A DNA stretch of 64,000 nucleotides from Rhizophagus clarus (lineage: Eukaryota; Glomeromycota; Glomeromycetes; Glomerales; Glomeraceae): positions 806,001 to 870,000 of the forward strand of contig BLAL01000043.1 in assembly GCA_015698045.1 (NCBI GenBank), read 5' to 3'. The stretch's first letter is position 1. Every line of letters begins with the position of its first letter. Made by a program: the position numbers and the translations under genes. The notes beneath the pieces were generated by a model that was not told where the DNA came from, made no database searches, and saw nothing but the letters and a program-made list of their open reading frames with translations. Positions 23,564 to 34,522 of the stretch are shown here, piece after piece.

Positions 23564-26057
23564 ATGAACACAACTATCAATACATTCGATCCTACGCCAG
23601 GATTAAAATCTAGTCCTGTACCTGTTTTATTTATTCCTTTCATGAATATTGAGGATAAATGTAATTATTGTGGGAGTAAATTTACTATGTCACTTAAATT
23701 TGGACAAAAATATTGTAGAAACTGTTTATATTGGTATAATAAATGTACAAAAGATAATAATACATATTTGGATACATATATTTCTACAAATGAATATGTT
23801 AGGTGTGTTGAACATAAATCAATTAGAAAAAACTTTTATACAACAAATGTTCAAGAATAGTGTGAATTTTGTTCTGAGGTATCATATTTTAGACAAGTAA
23901 CCCCATTTAACGCATTTCGCTTACTTTCTGGTCCCTATGTAGAATGGACAAAGATATTAGAGCATTGTCAAGATCATTATCGAATTTACTCTGGATGGGT
24001 AGAATCAACTTTGACTAAAAAATCCATTCCAATTCTTTATTTACCATGGTGGGATAATATTTCTTATTGTCTAGTTTGTGATCGTTATATAATAAAATAC
24101 ATAAAACAAGAATCAGAATTTTATTGTCAAAAATGGTGCTCAAATTGCTTTACGATTTATAGTGGATGTAGGTATTGTTTAACAACAAATATTATTTTTG
24201 GAATTACAGATCAATCTCAATGTAAGAAATGTAAGAGAATATCAGTTATAAATGTTGATATTACAAACAATAGCAGCGGAAATTTTATTATAGATGAATT
24301 TCTTCACTCTGCAAGAATTAATAATGATCTTTCCCACTTGATTGCTGATTATATGAACAATAATACAAATCCATCTCACGTGTATGAATTTATTTATCGC
24401 TATGTATGTTTGAACCAATATTTAAAATTGATTCCATATTCTCAAATTGACAATTTAACAAAAATAGCAGAAGGTGGATTTAGTACAATTTACAAGGCAA
24501 CTTGGTCTGGTAAGGATGTTGCTATAAAAAAATTACGTGATTCACAAAGTATCAGTAAATATTTTTTAAATGAGGTAAAATAATATTTCAATGTTTTCGT
24601 TATTTTTATCTAATATTTATTGAACATATTAATTTAAATTTAGTTAAAATCATTTTGTCAACTTAACACAAACATCTTTGTGATTGATTGTTATGGCATT
24701 ACACAAGATCCTGTAACAAAAGAATATATGTTTATAATGAGCTATGCAAATGATGGAGACTTACATAATTATTTGAAAAAGAATTTTATAAATATTACGT
24801 GGACTAAAAAAATATCAATTGTTTTAGATATTATAGCCGGGTATATAAATTTTTAACGTGTGTACTTATTATTTTTATTATTTATTTAAGTTTATTGATT
24901 GCTAAACTTTTTATTTAGACTTAAAAAAATTCATGACAAAAATATCATACATCGAGATATTCATAGCGGAAATATATTATTGTCAACATTTTGGAAAATT
25001 GGAGACTTGGGATTATCACAGCCCGCAAATAATTCTTCAACAAATAATGAAATATATGGAGTAATACCTTATATTGCACCAGAAATATTTAAAGGTGATA
25101 TTTTTTCAAATAAATCAGATGTATATAGTTTGGGTATGATCATGTGGGAACTCACAACAGGTATTAAACCTTTTGCTAATGTTGAACATGATGTTAATCT
25201 TGTTTATCAAATTATTGATGGAAAACGGCCTGAAATTACAAGTGATACTCCTGAATGCTTTGCTAATTTAATGAAAAAATGTTGGGATTCTAATCCTTCA
25301 AGAAGACCAACTGTTGATGAAATCTTTAGATCTGCTAACAAATTGAATAGCATGGCTAGAGGACTTATAGATGTTACTGCTTTCGCGATATTTGAGCAAG
25401 CTGAAAAAAAAAGATTGGAATTGATCCAATCAAAGAAACTTGGTCACGAATTTAGTGAGAAATCTCATCCGAAAGCAATTTTTACAAGTAGAGCATTAAG
25501 TTCTTTGATTTACAATTCTTCTACTATAAATACACCAATTATTTCACTTAATATAAAGCAAGGTACGTCATATTATCATAATATAAAGGCTTGAACATTA
25601 ATTAAACATTCAGCTGATTATTCCATTATTATTATTTACATGACTTTTTATTTTTCAGAATATATTACAAAAGAACATAATTTTGATATTGATATAAATA
25701 ATATAAATAATATTCAAAGGTATGATAAGTATAAAATGATAAATAATACAATTTGTAAAAAAAAAAAAAAATATAATTTTTTGATATTTTTCATTCTTAG
25801 TTCAACCTCTCAAAATGTAAATTTTGCTGCTCAGTATCAAGATGGTATTACTAGACCATTAAGCACTATGGATTTTTCAAGAAAGCGTGATATTGAAGAA
25901 TTAGAAATTGATACTCAAAACGACAGTAAGTACCGTATATATTTTTTTTATATATAATAATATTCACAGTATTTCATATCAATTAAAAAAATTATTTAAC
26001 TAAATAGGAAGGCGTATTAAAACTAATCCTGAAATAATCAATGATCATAATTTATAA
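23564..26057 (+). CDS. Protein kinase, six exons, one in-frame TAG
   Basis: Exons 23564-24574, 24644-24840, 24919-25562, 25659-25719, 25801-25925 and 26008-26057 join to 696 codons, all GT-AG. The start is the first ATG; the reading is open a few codons further to a TTG. The N-terminal third carries several CxxC pairs (CNYCGSKF, CEFC, CLVC, CSNC, CRYC, CKKC), suggesting zinc binding. The kinase domain has AEGGFSTIYKATW, AIKKL, IHRDIHSGNI, GDLGLSQP and IAPEIF, so catalytic residues are intact. The tail RPLSTMDFSRKRDIEELEI followed by RRRIKTN is a basic, NLS-like end. A TAG at 23858-23860 interrupts the Cys-rich leader (before CEFC), yet the frame stays open for the next 230 codons. It is either a recently disabled gene, one that restarts downstream, or one read through. 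Confidence 0.75.
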
Positions 26058-27249
26058 TCTAAAGTGCTTTTAAAATTGCGATATTATAATCCGATAGAAT
26101 TTTACAAACTACCTTAGAGCAATATTTTTAGTAATTTTATTATAAAGTTATTATATATGCATATGTATTATTTATTTTAATGGTATAATGAGATAATAAA
26201 TTTAACAAATTTGCTATTAGCCTAAATAAAAATATTGATACAGAAAACTAACGACTATAGTTAAAATCTTAATCATCTACTCTAAGAAAGAATCATTGTA
26301 CATTTAATAAGACGGCTTCTTTGAAGATAATCATTAAGAAGCATTCATTACATGAGTATCATCTACGATTACTAATAATTATACAGTAAAAATATTGTAT
26401 ATTTATACAAAAGGTGGTGGGAAGTTCAAATGCGAAAAAGCAAAGTTTCTTTTATTTTTTTTTTTATAATTTTAATCTTGTACTAGACTCTTTTAAAATA
26501 AAAATATTTGAATTTTTTTCTTAATGCAAATCATTTTTTCTTGCAAATCTTGATTTTGGATGATAAGGTAGTGCGTGGTGGTGGTTAGTTGATGTCGAAT
26601 TACAAAAATCATCCTAATGCTGTCTATAGAAGTCACTTAATTGTGGTTATTTTCCTTTTTTATTTCTTTATCTTTTCGCAAATCCTCTTCATGTTTTTCT
26701 TCATCACTCATCCCATTGAATTTATACTCCTTTTTTTTGTCATAAATGCAGTACTATTATTTATTGCAACCAATTCTTCTTGAATTTTGATTTACTGTTA
26801 CACCTCTTTTGTTTGCATAATTTTTATCCCACGATCATATAATAATTCTATTAACAAAATCTTTGATAATAATGACACATTTGCAACATTTAAAAAAAAA
26901 CGAAATAAAAAAAAAAATTTTGTTAAACATTGGCCTAAATTTACCGAATATTGGCCTAATGTTATTGGCGCAGCTTACGTATTAAAATAATAGAGTTTCG
27001 GTAAAATGACTTTCATAATGAAATCTAGCTAAAATTTACAGTTCAAATTATGACTGAATTTTTTCTGAATGTTCGCACGACCGAATTTTTTTTGATTTCA
27101 GTCAGACTGGAATAGGTCGGTCATCGGTCGATCAAACCTGTTTTATTACAAGTTTCTACTGATGTGGTGTGACCATATGGTTAATTTTATATATCCACTT
27201 TATGCAAAAAGTGAATATTTTTTTTCCCTTGTTTATTTAAGTAAATAAA
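26058..27249. other. Gene-free stretch
   Basis: AT-rich with T-runs. Open frames at 26589-26783 and 26787-26990 encode only hydrophobic or lysine-rich low-complexity sequence and are taken as chance. A CGGTCATCGGTCGATC block lies at 27118-27133. Confidence 0.55.
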
Positions 27250-28560
27250 ATGTCTTTCGAACATTCACAAGGACTTATTAATGACTATGAAAAGTTGCTT
27301 GAAGCTGATAAGGATTATGACGTTATTATTTACGTTGGTGAAGATGAAATTGAAATTCGTGCACATTCACTTATTTTATGTTTTAGATCATAATATTTTC
27401 ATGCGGCTTTCTCTAATGAATAGGCGAATGAAAAAGATGGAAAATTTATACTTAATAAATATAACATATCTCCTCAAATATTGAAAATTATTTTAAGGTG
27501 ATGAAAAAAAAAGAAATTGAAATTTGATTATGCAAAAATTTAATGTAATCATAATTTAATGATAATATTGTATATTATTTATATTATTTAGGTTTATTTA
27601 TTGTGGAAAGATCAATTTGACAAAATTACAAGTATCGGTTATTTTAAACCTTCTAATAACTGTAGATGAACTTGATGTTCAAATATTAATTCAATGTATT
27701 CAGGAAAATTTGATTAATTGCAAATATGACTTTTTACAACAAAATTCTATAGAGATTTTTGAAATGATTTATCATTATGAAGTTTTTTCTGATTTATGGA
27801 ATAATTGTCTTGATAAATTTTGTGAAAAATCAAATGAATTATTTCAATCTGATAAATTTATTAATTTAAAAGAACCTTTATTAGAATTACTTTTAAAAAG
27901 GGATGATTTGTCATCGGATGAAATTTTATATGGGATAGCTTAATTAAAAGGAGTTTCACTCAACATCCTTCTATTCTGAAAGGTACGAATAAAGAAGACA
28001 TTACGATCATGGAAAGAACTATTCATAAATTTATTCCTTTTATTAGATTTTATCATATGACTTCTGAAGATTTTCTTTCAAAAGTATATCCTTTTAAAGT
28101 ATTAATACCTAAAGATATGATTGATAATTTACTTGCATTTCATATGAAATCAGATGAGAAATTAAATACAAACATAATACCTCCTAGAAGTCCCGAATAT
28201 GATTCTATTCTCGTTAATAACAAACATTATTTTGCTCTTTTTTCTAGTTGGATTGAAAAGAAAAATGATTATTCGAGAGTATAATCCGTTCATATGGGAC
28301 CAGAGCAACACATATAAAGACACAACTCATAGTTATATATTCTCAATTACAAACAGAAATAACTTAACCACTGCAAAAATGAGTTATCCAGTTAAGTGAT
28401 ATGATAGTAATGCTATATATTGTAGTAAAATTTATGGGAAATTGAATAAACAATTTTTTAATGCATGTTTTGTTGGAACTTACCGTTTGTTGATAATTAT
28501 TTTGATTTTGTGTATTTTTGAACATTAGAAGATTTGCTAATCTTGAAGGTATCGATTATT
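27250..28560 (+). pseudogene. BTB/POZ-TLDc protein pseudogene
   Basis: Exon 1 begins MSFEHSQGLINDYEKLLE, then DYDVIIYVGEDEIEIRAHSLIL, the BTB core used for dimerisation and Cul3 binding in this family. In-frame TAA (27391) follows FRS and TAG (27421) follows AAFSNE. The frame then continues to a normal donor near 27497 and acceptor at 27591, then FIYCGKINLTK and a BACK-like helical region. A one-base frameshift occurs near 27928 (before IWDSLIK). The next frame holds ERTIHKFIPFIRFYHM and NNKHYFALFSSWI. A deletion or shift then leads to REYNPFIWDQSNTYKDT and SYIFSITNRNN, the TLDc core. Two nonsense codons, a frameshift and a deletion make it non-functional. Confidence 0.8.
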
Positions 28561-28835
28561 CTCAGATAATTATTTAGGAATATTTATTTTTTAGTTTTAA
28601 AGGAGAACTTTATTCAATAATCGGAGAGTGTAGTTTTTTTTTCCACGTCAACTGCAGCAAAATACACAAATTAAAATGCATGTTTATCATTATTAATTAT
28701 GGTATAAGCACATAAACGATTTTCCGGAATTAAAATTTATCCAGATCAGTTATTAAAAAAAATTAAATAAAAGCACTTGGTTTTTGATTTTACTTCAATG
28801 AAATCATTCTTATTTATTTTTTCTTTCCTTGAGAA

Positions 28836-29569
28836 ATGTCTTTTCTTCGTGAACTTGGTAAAACTGGCGTAAAAATCCCTGCAATAGGTTTAGGATGTAT
28901 GGTATGCTCTAATACTTAATTCATAATTATTTTTATCACATGAACATAACAACATTATTCATTATATTCTTTTTGATTGTAGAGCATGAGTGATTTTCTG
29001 ATGAACAGGAGAATATTAAAGTATCGAATCGGGCAATTGGCGTAGGATGTACCTTTTGGGATATTGCTATTCGTATTAACATTCTTTAATAAATTCTATT
29101 TTATTATTAGTTAACTAATAAAAAACATCACAAAATTTAGGATATGTACGGAACTGGGGCAAATGAAATCCTTCTTTCAAAAGTTCTTAAAGAACGTCGT
29201 AATGAAGTTTTTTTTGCACAAAATTTGGTATAGTTCGAGGACCAAATGGTGAATTTAAAGGTATATCAGGCAAACCAGAATACGTTCATCAATCTTGCGA
29301 AAACTATTTAAAAAGATTGGGCGTAGACTATATTGATCTTTATTATCAACATCGTGTGGATCCTAATACGTAAGTAAAAAATTATTGTCAAGAATTTTAA
29401 TAATGATGAATTAAATAATTATTGTATTTTTAGACCTATTGAAGATACTGTCGGTGCTTTAGCGGAACTTGTCAGAAAAGGAAAAATTAAATATATTGGT
29501 CTTTCAGAATGTTCCACAGAAACTTTTCAACGTGCTTATAAAGTTCATCCTATTGTCGCGGTTCAGTAA
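28836..29569 (+). pseudogene. Aldo/keto reductase pseudogene, truncated
   Basis: Exon 1 (28836-28901) encodes MSFLRELGKTGVKIPAIGLG, the start of the AKR barrel, and ends at a GT donor. The next part keeps SMSDF, DEQENIKVSNRAIGVGCTFWD only by changing frame. After another intron come DMYGTGANEILLSKVLKERR (cofactor-side helix with the catalytic Asp/Tyr region), KFG in a shifted frame, and [20 protein letters not shown], which ends at a donor. The last exon gives [20 protein letters not shown] and [21 protein letters not shown] before TAA. The C-terminal third of the barrel is missing. NADPH-dependent oxidoreductase of the AKR superfamily, inactive here. Confidence 0.8.
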
Positions 29570-30128
29570 AGCTCATTTTATCAGTTTATTATTTTGCAAA
29601 TCAGAAGTTAACGATAATTTACTTATTAATTGTATCTAATAAATTTAACTTTATAAATAGTTGGTTCAACTATGTTCTGAATCTTACCGCGCCACCTCGG
29701 GTGATACAAGTCGACACTTTCCAAATTTATTTTTTTGTTTCAAAGTACCGCGTACAACCTAAATATCAAATTTAGAATTCCAAAAATTACTTCTCACTTT
29801 ATTTTGACTCAAAAACAAAAGAAACAGTACCAGCTTCTGAGTTCACAGATGTAAAAATGAGAATCATACTCTATAATCATACTTCAAACAAGTGAGATTA
29901 TCAAAATAAACGTTAAAAGTTTAATTTAATACGTTGAAGTGACATCTTTGACACCATTTATTCTGAATGATTTGATGTTTAAATGTGTATTCATAACAAA
30001 TAAATTTTTTGATAAGAAAGTTAAATGGACGTATAATATTATCATTATAATTTTACACGTTTACATATCATTAACATAATTTTTCTCTTATTTTCTTATG
30101 TATATCCATAAGTAAATATTTTATATAT
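29570..30128. other. Gene-free stretch between AKR relic and foldback element
   Basis: No exon, repeat or RNA gene was recognised. The segment at 29690-29760 is less AT-rich than its surroundings but has no open frame. Confidence 0.5.
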
Positions 30129-30302
30129 GTTTATTATGACCCGCCGTTCTGATCAAAAGTCTAGTATTAAATACTAGATTTATCTATATTAAAATATAGA
30201 AAATTCTAGTATAAAATACTAGATAAATCTAGTATGAAATGGATAAATCTAGTATAAAATATAGATAAATCTGGTATAAAATATAGATTTATCTATTTCA
30301 TA

Positions 30303-30490
30303 CTAGATTTATCTATATTTTATACCAGATTTATCTATATTTCATACTAGATTAATCTATATTTTATACCAGATTTATCTATATTTCATACTAGATTAAT
30401 CTATATTTTATACCAGATTTATCTATATTTCATACTAGATTAATCTATATTTTATACCAGATTTATCTATATTTCATACTAGATTAATCT
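30303..30490. repeat. 44-bp tandem array in left arm of foldback element
   Basis: CTAGATTAATCTATATTTTA recurs at 30347, 30391, 30435 and 30479, an exact 44-bp period. Each unit also holds CCAGATTTATCTATATTTCA. The array is missing from the right arm, so it expanded after or independently of the inverted duplication. Confidence 0.85.
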
Positions 30491-31009
30491 ATATTTTATA
30501 CTATATCAGATCTATATTTTAATATAGATCGCCTATATTTTATACTGGCCTAATTTGTTAAGCTTCACCGGCATGATTATCACACCTACTGTACTGTAAA
30601 TCGGAATTTTTGTTTATCTGTTATTTGTAATATATAAATAATTATTTTTAATAAATCAAATGAAAAAACTCTTTTTTATCTGTTATCAGTGAATAAACTT
30701 AAAAAATACATCAGGTATACTGATTAAATTTTAAAATTTTCTTGATGGATAATGCAAAAACTCATTATTATTATATATATTTATTTATTTTTATAGCTAA
30801 AACTTTTGTTAAAATGCAAATCAATCTTTCTCCAAAATTATTAAATGACTTAGAAGAGTTCAGACAACAGGCATTAAGATGTGTGAATGATGCTACTTTT
30901 GCATTAAATAATCTTATAGATATATACTGTAATTTGTAAAATTCTTGTACAAAGTGTCACGGGAGAGGAATGATTTTTCTGATAACCCTTTTTATGTGCA
31001 TAAATTTTC

Positions 31010-31435
31010 GGAGTATCTACTATAAGTTTAATTATAAAATAGGAGAAGCCCCATAGTAAAAATGATTAGTACAGATTTTTTTGTATACAAGCTATTTTGA
31101 ATACTTTCCTGATCTGACATCCCGAAATAGATGATATAAAAAATATTAATAAATTAAATTTTTACACTGATAATGTGATCAAATTCTTTAAGAAATTTTC
31201 AAATTCGTGATTGTAATTTCATAAAGATACCTCTAAAGAATTAAATTTTGTTGCCAAAAATTACAAATAATTGATGGAACATGAGAAATTAAAATTTTCA
31301 TGACAGCAATTTTAATTATAAATTTATTAATAAACTGGGAATTTCGAAATTTGTTACAGAAAATTTGTCCTAATTAGTCATTTTTATTAATGAGCTTCTC
31401 CTTGTTTGTGATTAAACTTATTGTAGACACCCTGA
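31010..31435. repeat. Inner inverted repeat nested in the foldback element
   Basis: GAGTATCTACTATAAGTTTA with AGGAGAAGCC downstream (31011-31050) is the diverged complement of the segment with GAGCTTCTCC and TAAACTTATTGTAGACACCC (31391-31432). This second inverted pair of about 50 bp encloses about 330 bp and looks like an older or separate MITE inside the larger element. Confidence 0.6.
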
Positions 31436-31726
31436 CAACCACCGCTTAATGCCGCGCAGATAGACAGGTGATAATCATGCCGGTGAAGCTTAACAAATTA
31501 GTCCGGTATAAAATATAGGGCAATCTATATTAAAATATAGATCTGATCTAGTATAAAATATAGATTAATCTAGTATGAAATAGATAAATCTATATTTTAT
31601 ACCAGATTTATCTATATTTTATACTAGATTTTCCCATATTTTATACTAGAATTTTCTATATTTTAATATAGATAAATCTAGTATATAATACTAGACTTTT
31701 GATCAGAACGGCGGGTCATAGTTTAT

Positions 31727-32214
31727 AGATTATTTCAAGTATTTTGTGATTATCCGCCTATCCGATAACCATTATTCAGATACTGTAAATAAATTCATGA
31801 TATTTGTAGGAACTTAACGCCAATTATTACTAAGAAAAATGTTTTTTATTATTATTTACCAAAAAATTTTATATTTGTTTCCAGATTTTGATATGTACTG
31901 TATCTTGATCAGAATTATGAAAAAATAATTATCAATTATAATATGGTATAAAAAGCAAAATTTTATTGTGAAATTTTTTTTGTATGAAAATTGTAAAATT
32001 AAAAGAAATTCATAGCGTATATTTAGATATTTTCCAATTATTTTATATTGAATAAAATTTAAATTGAAGTTACATGATATTTCATCGAATTATTTTTTAA
32101 AAAAGCCAATATTTATTTATGATTTATATTTTAATTTAAAATTATTCTAATCTCAATATCTAAATAATACAAATAATGAAATGAAATTGTTTTCAATTCG
32201 ATTGATAAAATAAT
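31727..32214. other. Gene-free stretch 3' of kinase copy 2
   Basis: AT-rich, no exon or structured repeat recognised. Confidence 0.5.
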
Positions 32215-34522
32215 TTAAAATCCATCTAAAAAAATAAACATATTAATAATTAATTTTGAATATTTTATTAATTTATTAATAATTTTAAAATAATAAACAA
32301 ACCATCAGGAATTTCCAATTTATCTTGTTCTTCCGAATGAAGATTTGGATTATTATATACTTCATCCTCGTCTAAAGAATAAAATATAACAGATTATTAA
32401 TCGAAAAAGTAATTTATTGAATATTCAGTTTACATACCATTAATATTAACATTTAATTGTTGTTGCATTGTCTTTCTGTTATTATAGTTCTGAATATCAT
32501 CTATGTTGTCAAATAACTTAAATTAATAAATTTTTTTCCCGTAAAATTGGATTATAATTCATCTATTAAAAACTTACCATTTTTTGAATTTATCTGTAAT
32601 TTTTTAAATACTTTGGATAATTTTTTATTACTGTCTAAAATAAGATGTTCTAAATTATTAATATACCTAGTATTCATTTTTATTTCTTTTTTTAAAAAAA
32701 TGTATAATAATTATCTTTAACAATTCTAATTATTTTTGACGTATTATTTTTAGTATTTTGATTACTCGATTCATTAGAACCATAAACTAAGAAATAATTT
32801 CAATTATTTATAATTTATTATATAAAATTCAATGTAATTCTTAAAATACTTACTATTATCAGGGATGCTTAAGTTGTATAATTTACTGTGAAATGCTATT
32901 TTAAAAATGTTGTTTTTATTAATAATTTATTATTAATTAAATCTTTGTAAAAAAATATTTTATTAATTATATATTACCTTCTTGTTCTTCTATCATTGTT
33001 TAATTAAAAAAAAAAAGATTTTTAATAATAGTAATATTAAAAAAAAAGATTGAATAAATAATAAATATTAATCAATTATACATACCTTCTGTTGCGTTTT
33101 TTGGTTCGGGTAGATTTTCAAATTTATGAATTTTACTTGTGAATACTTTACTGCTTATATTATTGCATATTTCATCTATTTTTGGTAATAGTTGAGGTAA
33201 TTCATTTGTATTATTTTGATAATATGTTTTAATTTCTTCCATTCTTTCCAAAAGTGTATCAATATTGGGTCTTTCTGATGGATTAGCATTCCAACATTGT
33301 TCCATTAAATTTTTATATTTTGAAGGAATTTCTGATATAATTTTTGGTCTCATGCCATCAATGATATTAATTACAAAATTATAATCATGATTATAATTTA
33401 TAAATGGTGGTAGTCCAAATGAAATTTCCCACATTAGCATTGCAATACTATAAATATCAGATTTAAAAGTATATTCTTTTCCATTAATAACTTCTGGTGC
33501 TATGTAAGGAAGATTTCCATATATACTTGTTGGTTGTTTGTCAGCAGGTCCACAAAATCCAAGATCACTAATACGCCAAGAATCATTAAACTGTGAATAT
33601 AATATATTTCCAGAATGCAAATCTCTATGAATTAAATTCTCTTCATGAATACGATGAAGTGCATTAATTATTAAATAAATAATGTTAATTCTTTCTTTCC
33701 ATGTAAGTTGATTATGATTTTGTTGTAAATATTCTCTTAAATTTACATCCATTTTTCTCATTACAAGCATATAATTTCCATTTGATGTGTTTTTTGTCAA
33801 ACCAAAACAACGGACAACCTGTGGATATTTTTTGGATATTGTTAAATGTGATTCAGCCTATATAAAAAAATCATAAATTTATTGTAATAATTCAAATATA
33901 TAAATTCTTTAAATACTTTTGGATTACAAACCTCTTCAAACCATCTTTGACTTGCATTTGCTACATTTTCTAATTCTTTAAGTATTACATGATGGGTTCC
34001 AAATCTTATTAATTGTTGTTCTTTAGAATCCCATTTTTCATATTGCCCACCAACCCAATTTGCTGTATAAATTTTAGAGAATCCACCCCTTGTTAGATAT
34101 TTAATATTTTTTAAATTATCATATGGGATCCATTCAATAATAACATTTGGTCTAAGTGTTTCTGATTGACATTTTCTTATTAAATCATCAATTTCACTAT
34201 TTCCAGATGACCAATTTGAAAAGTTTGCTTTTAAATAGTTTTGAACACAATATTCACAATATAATGTAGCTAAACATTTTTGGTTACAATTTTCACATAT
34301 TCTCCTTGTTCCTGAATTATAAAGAATTTTATCTCGGTCATAATCTCTATTATTTAATCTTATTGCTTCAGTTTTTTCTTCTTCTGTAAGAGAATTATCA
34401 GCGAGAATTATTTGTTTTCTAAGTTCATAATTTTTGTGGAAGTCAATGTGAATATTATAATCAATTGATGTGAATGCTCGCATAAGTGCTGCTTTAATCA
34501 AATCTCTTCGAATAGTAGTCAT
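32215..34522 (-). CDS. Protein kinase with symmetric-microexon tail, copy 2
   Basis: Paralogue of 15789-18056. Exons: 34522-33932 (591 nt, the same length as in copy 1), 33857-33086, 32989-32978 (12 nt, identical AAGAACAAGAAG), 32895-32854 (42), 32786-32715 (72), 32634-32578 (57), 32500-32438 (63), 32371-32303 (69), 32225-32215; total 562 aa if all are joined. Leader Cys cluster CENCNQKCLATLYCEYC, Gly loop TRGGFSKIYTANW, HRDLHSGNI, SDLGFCG and IAPEV are present, so an active kinase is expected. The small exons are phase 1 at both ends. Exon 5 is anomalous: its expected donor reads AAAG|AT instead of AAAG|GT, so it may be skipped (frame kept) or retained (stop follows within nine codons). Substrate unknown. 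Confidence 0.8.

Larger units (their letters stand above)
30135..31720. mobile_element. Non-autonomous foldback/TIR element with 6-bp target duplication
   Basis: The ends are exact inverted copies: TATGACCCGCCGTTCTGATC at 30135 and its complement ending at 31720. GTTTAT directly flanks both ends (30129-30134 and 31721-31726), a 6-bp target-site duplication. Inverted arms run inward to about 30590 and from about 31465, with AAGCTTCACCGGCATGATTA at the inner edge on the left and its complement on the right. Both arms are full of AAATATAGATAAATCTAGTAT-type repeats, and the left arm is longer by a tandem array. The centre carries a 65-codon open frame (30742-30939) of unknown meaning and no transposase. 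Confidence 0.85.

Noticed and set aside
26589-26990. Two adjacent hydrophobic or Lys-rich frames (plus)
   Set aside because: Composition is what T-runs and A-runs give by chance; no start context or splice partners.
30303-30490. CRISPR-like regular spacing of repeats
   Set aside because: Units are contiguous 44-bp tandem copies without unique spacers, in a eukaryotic foldback element.
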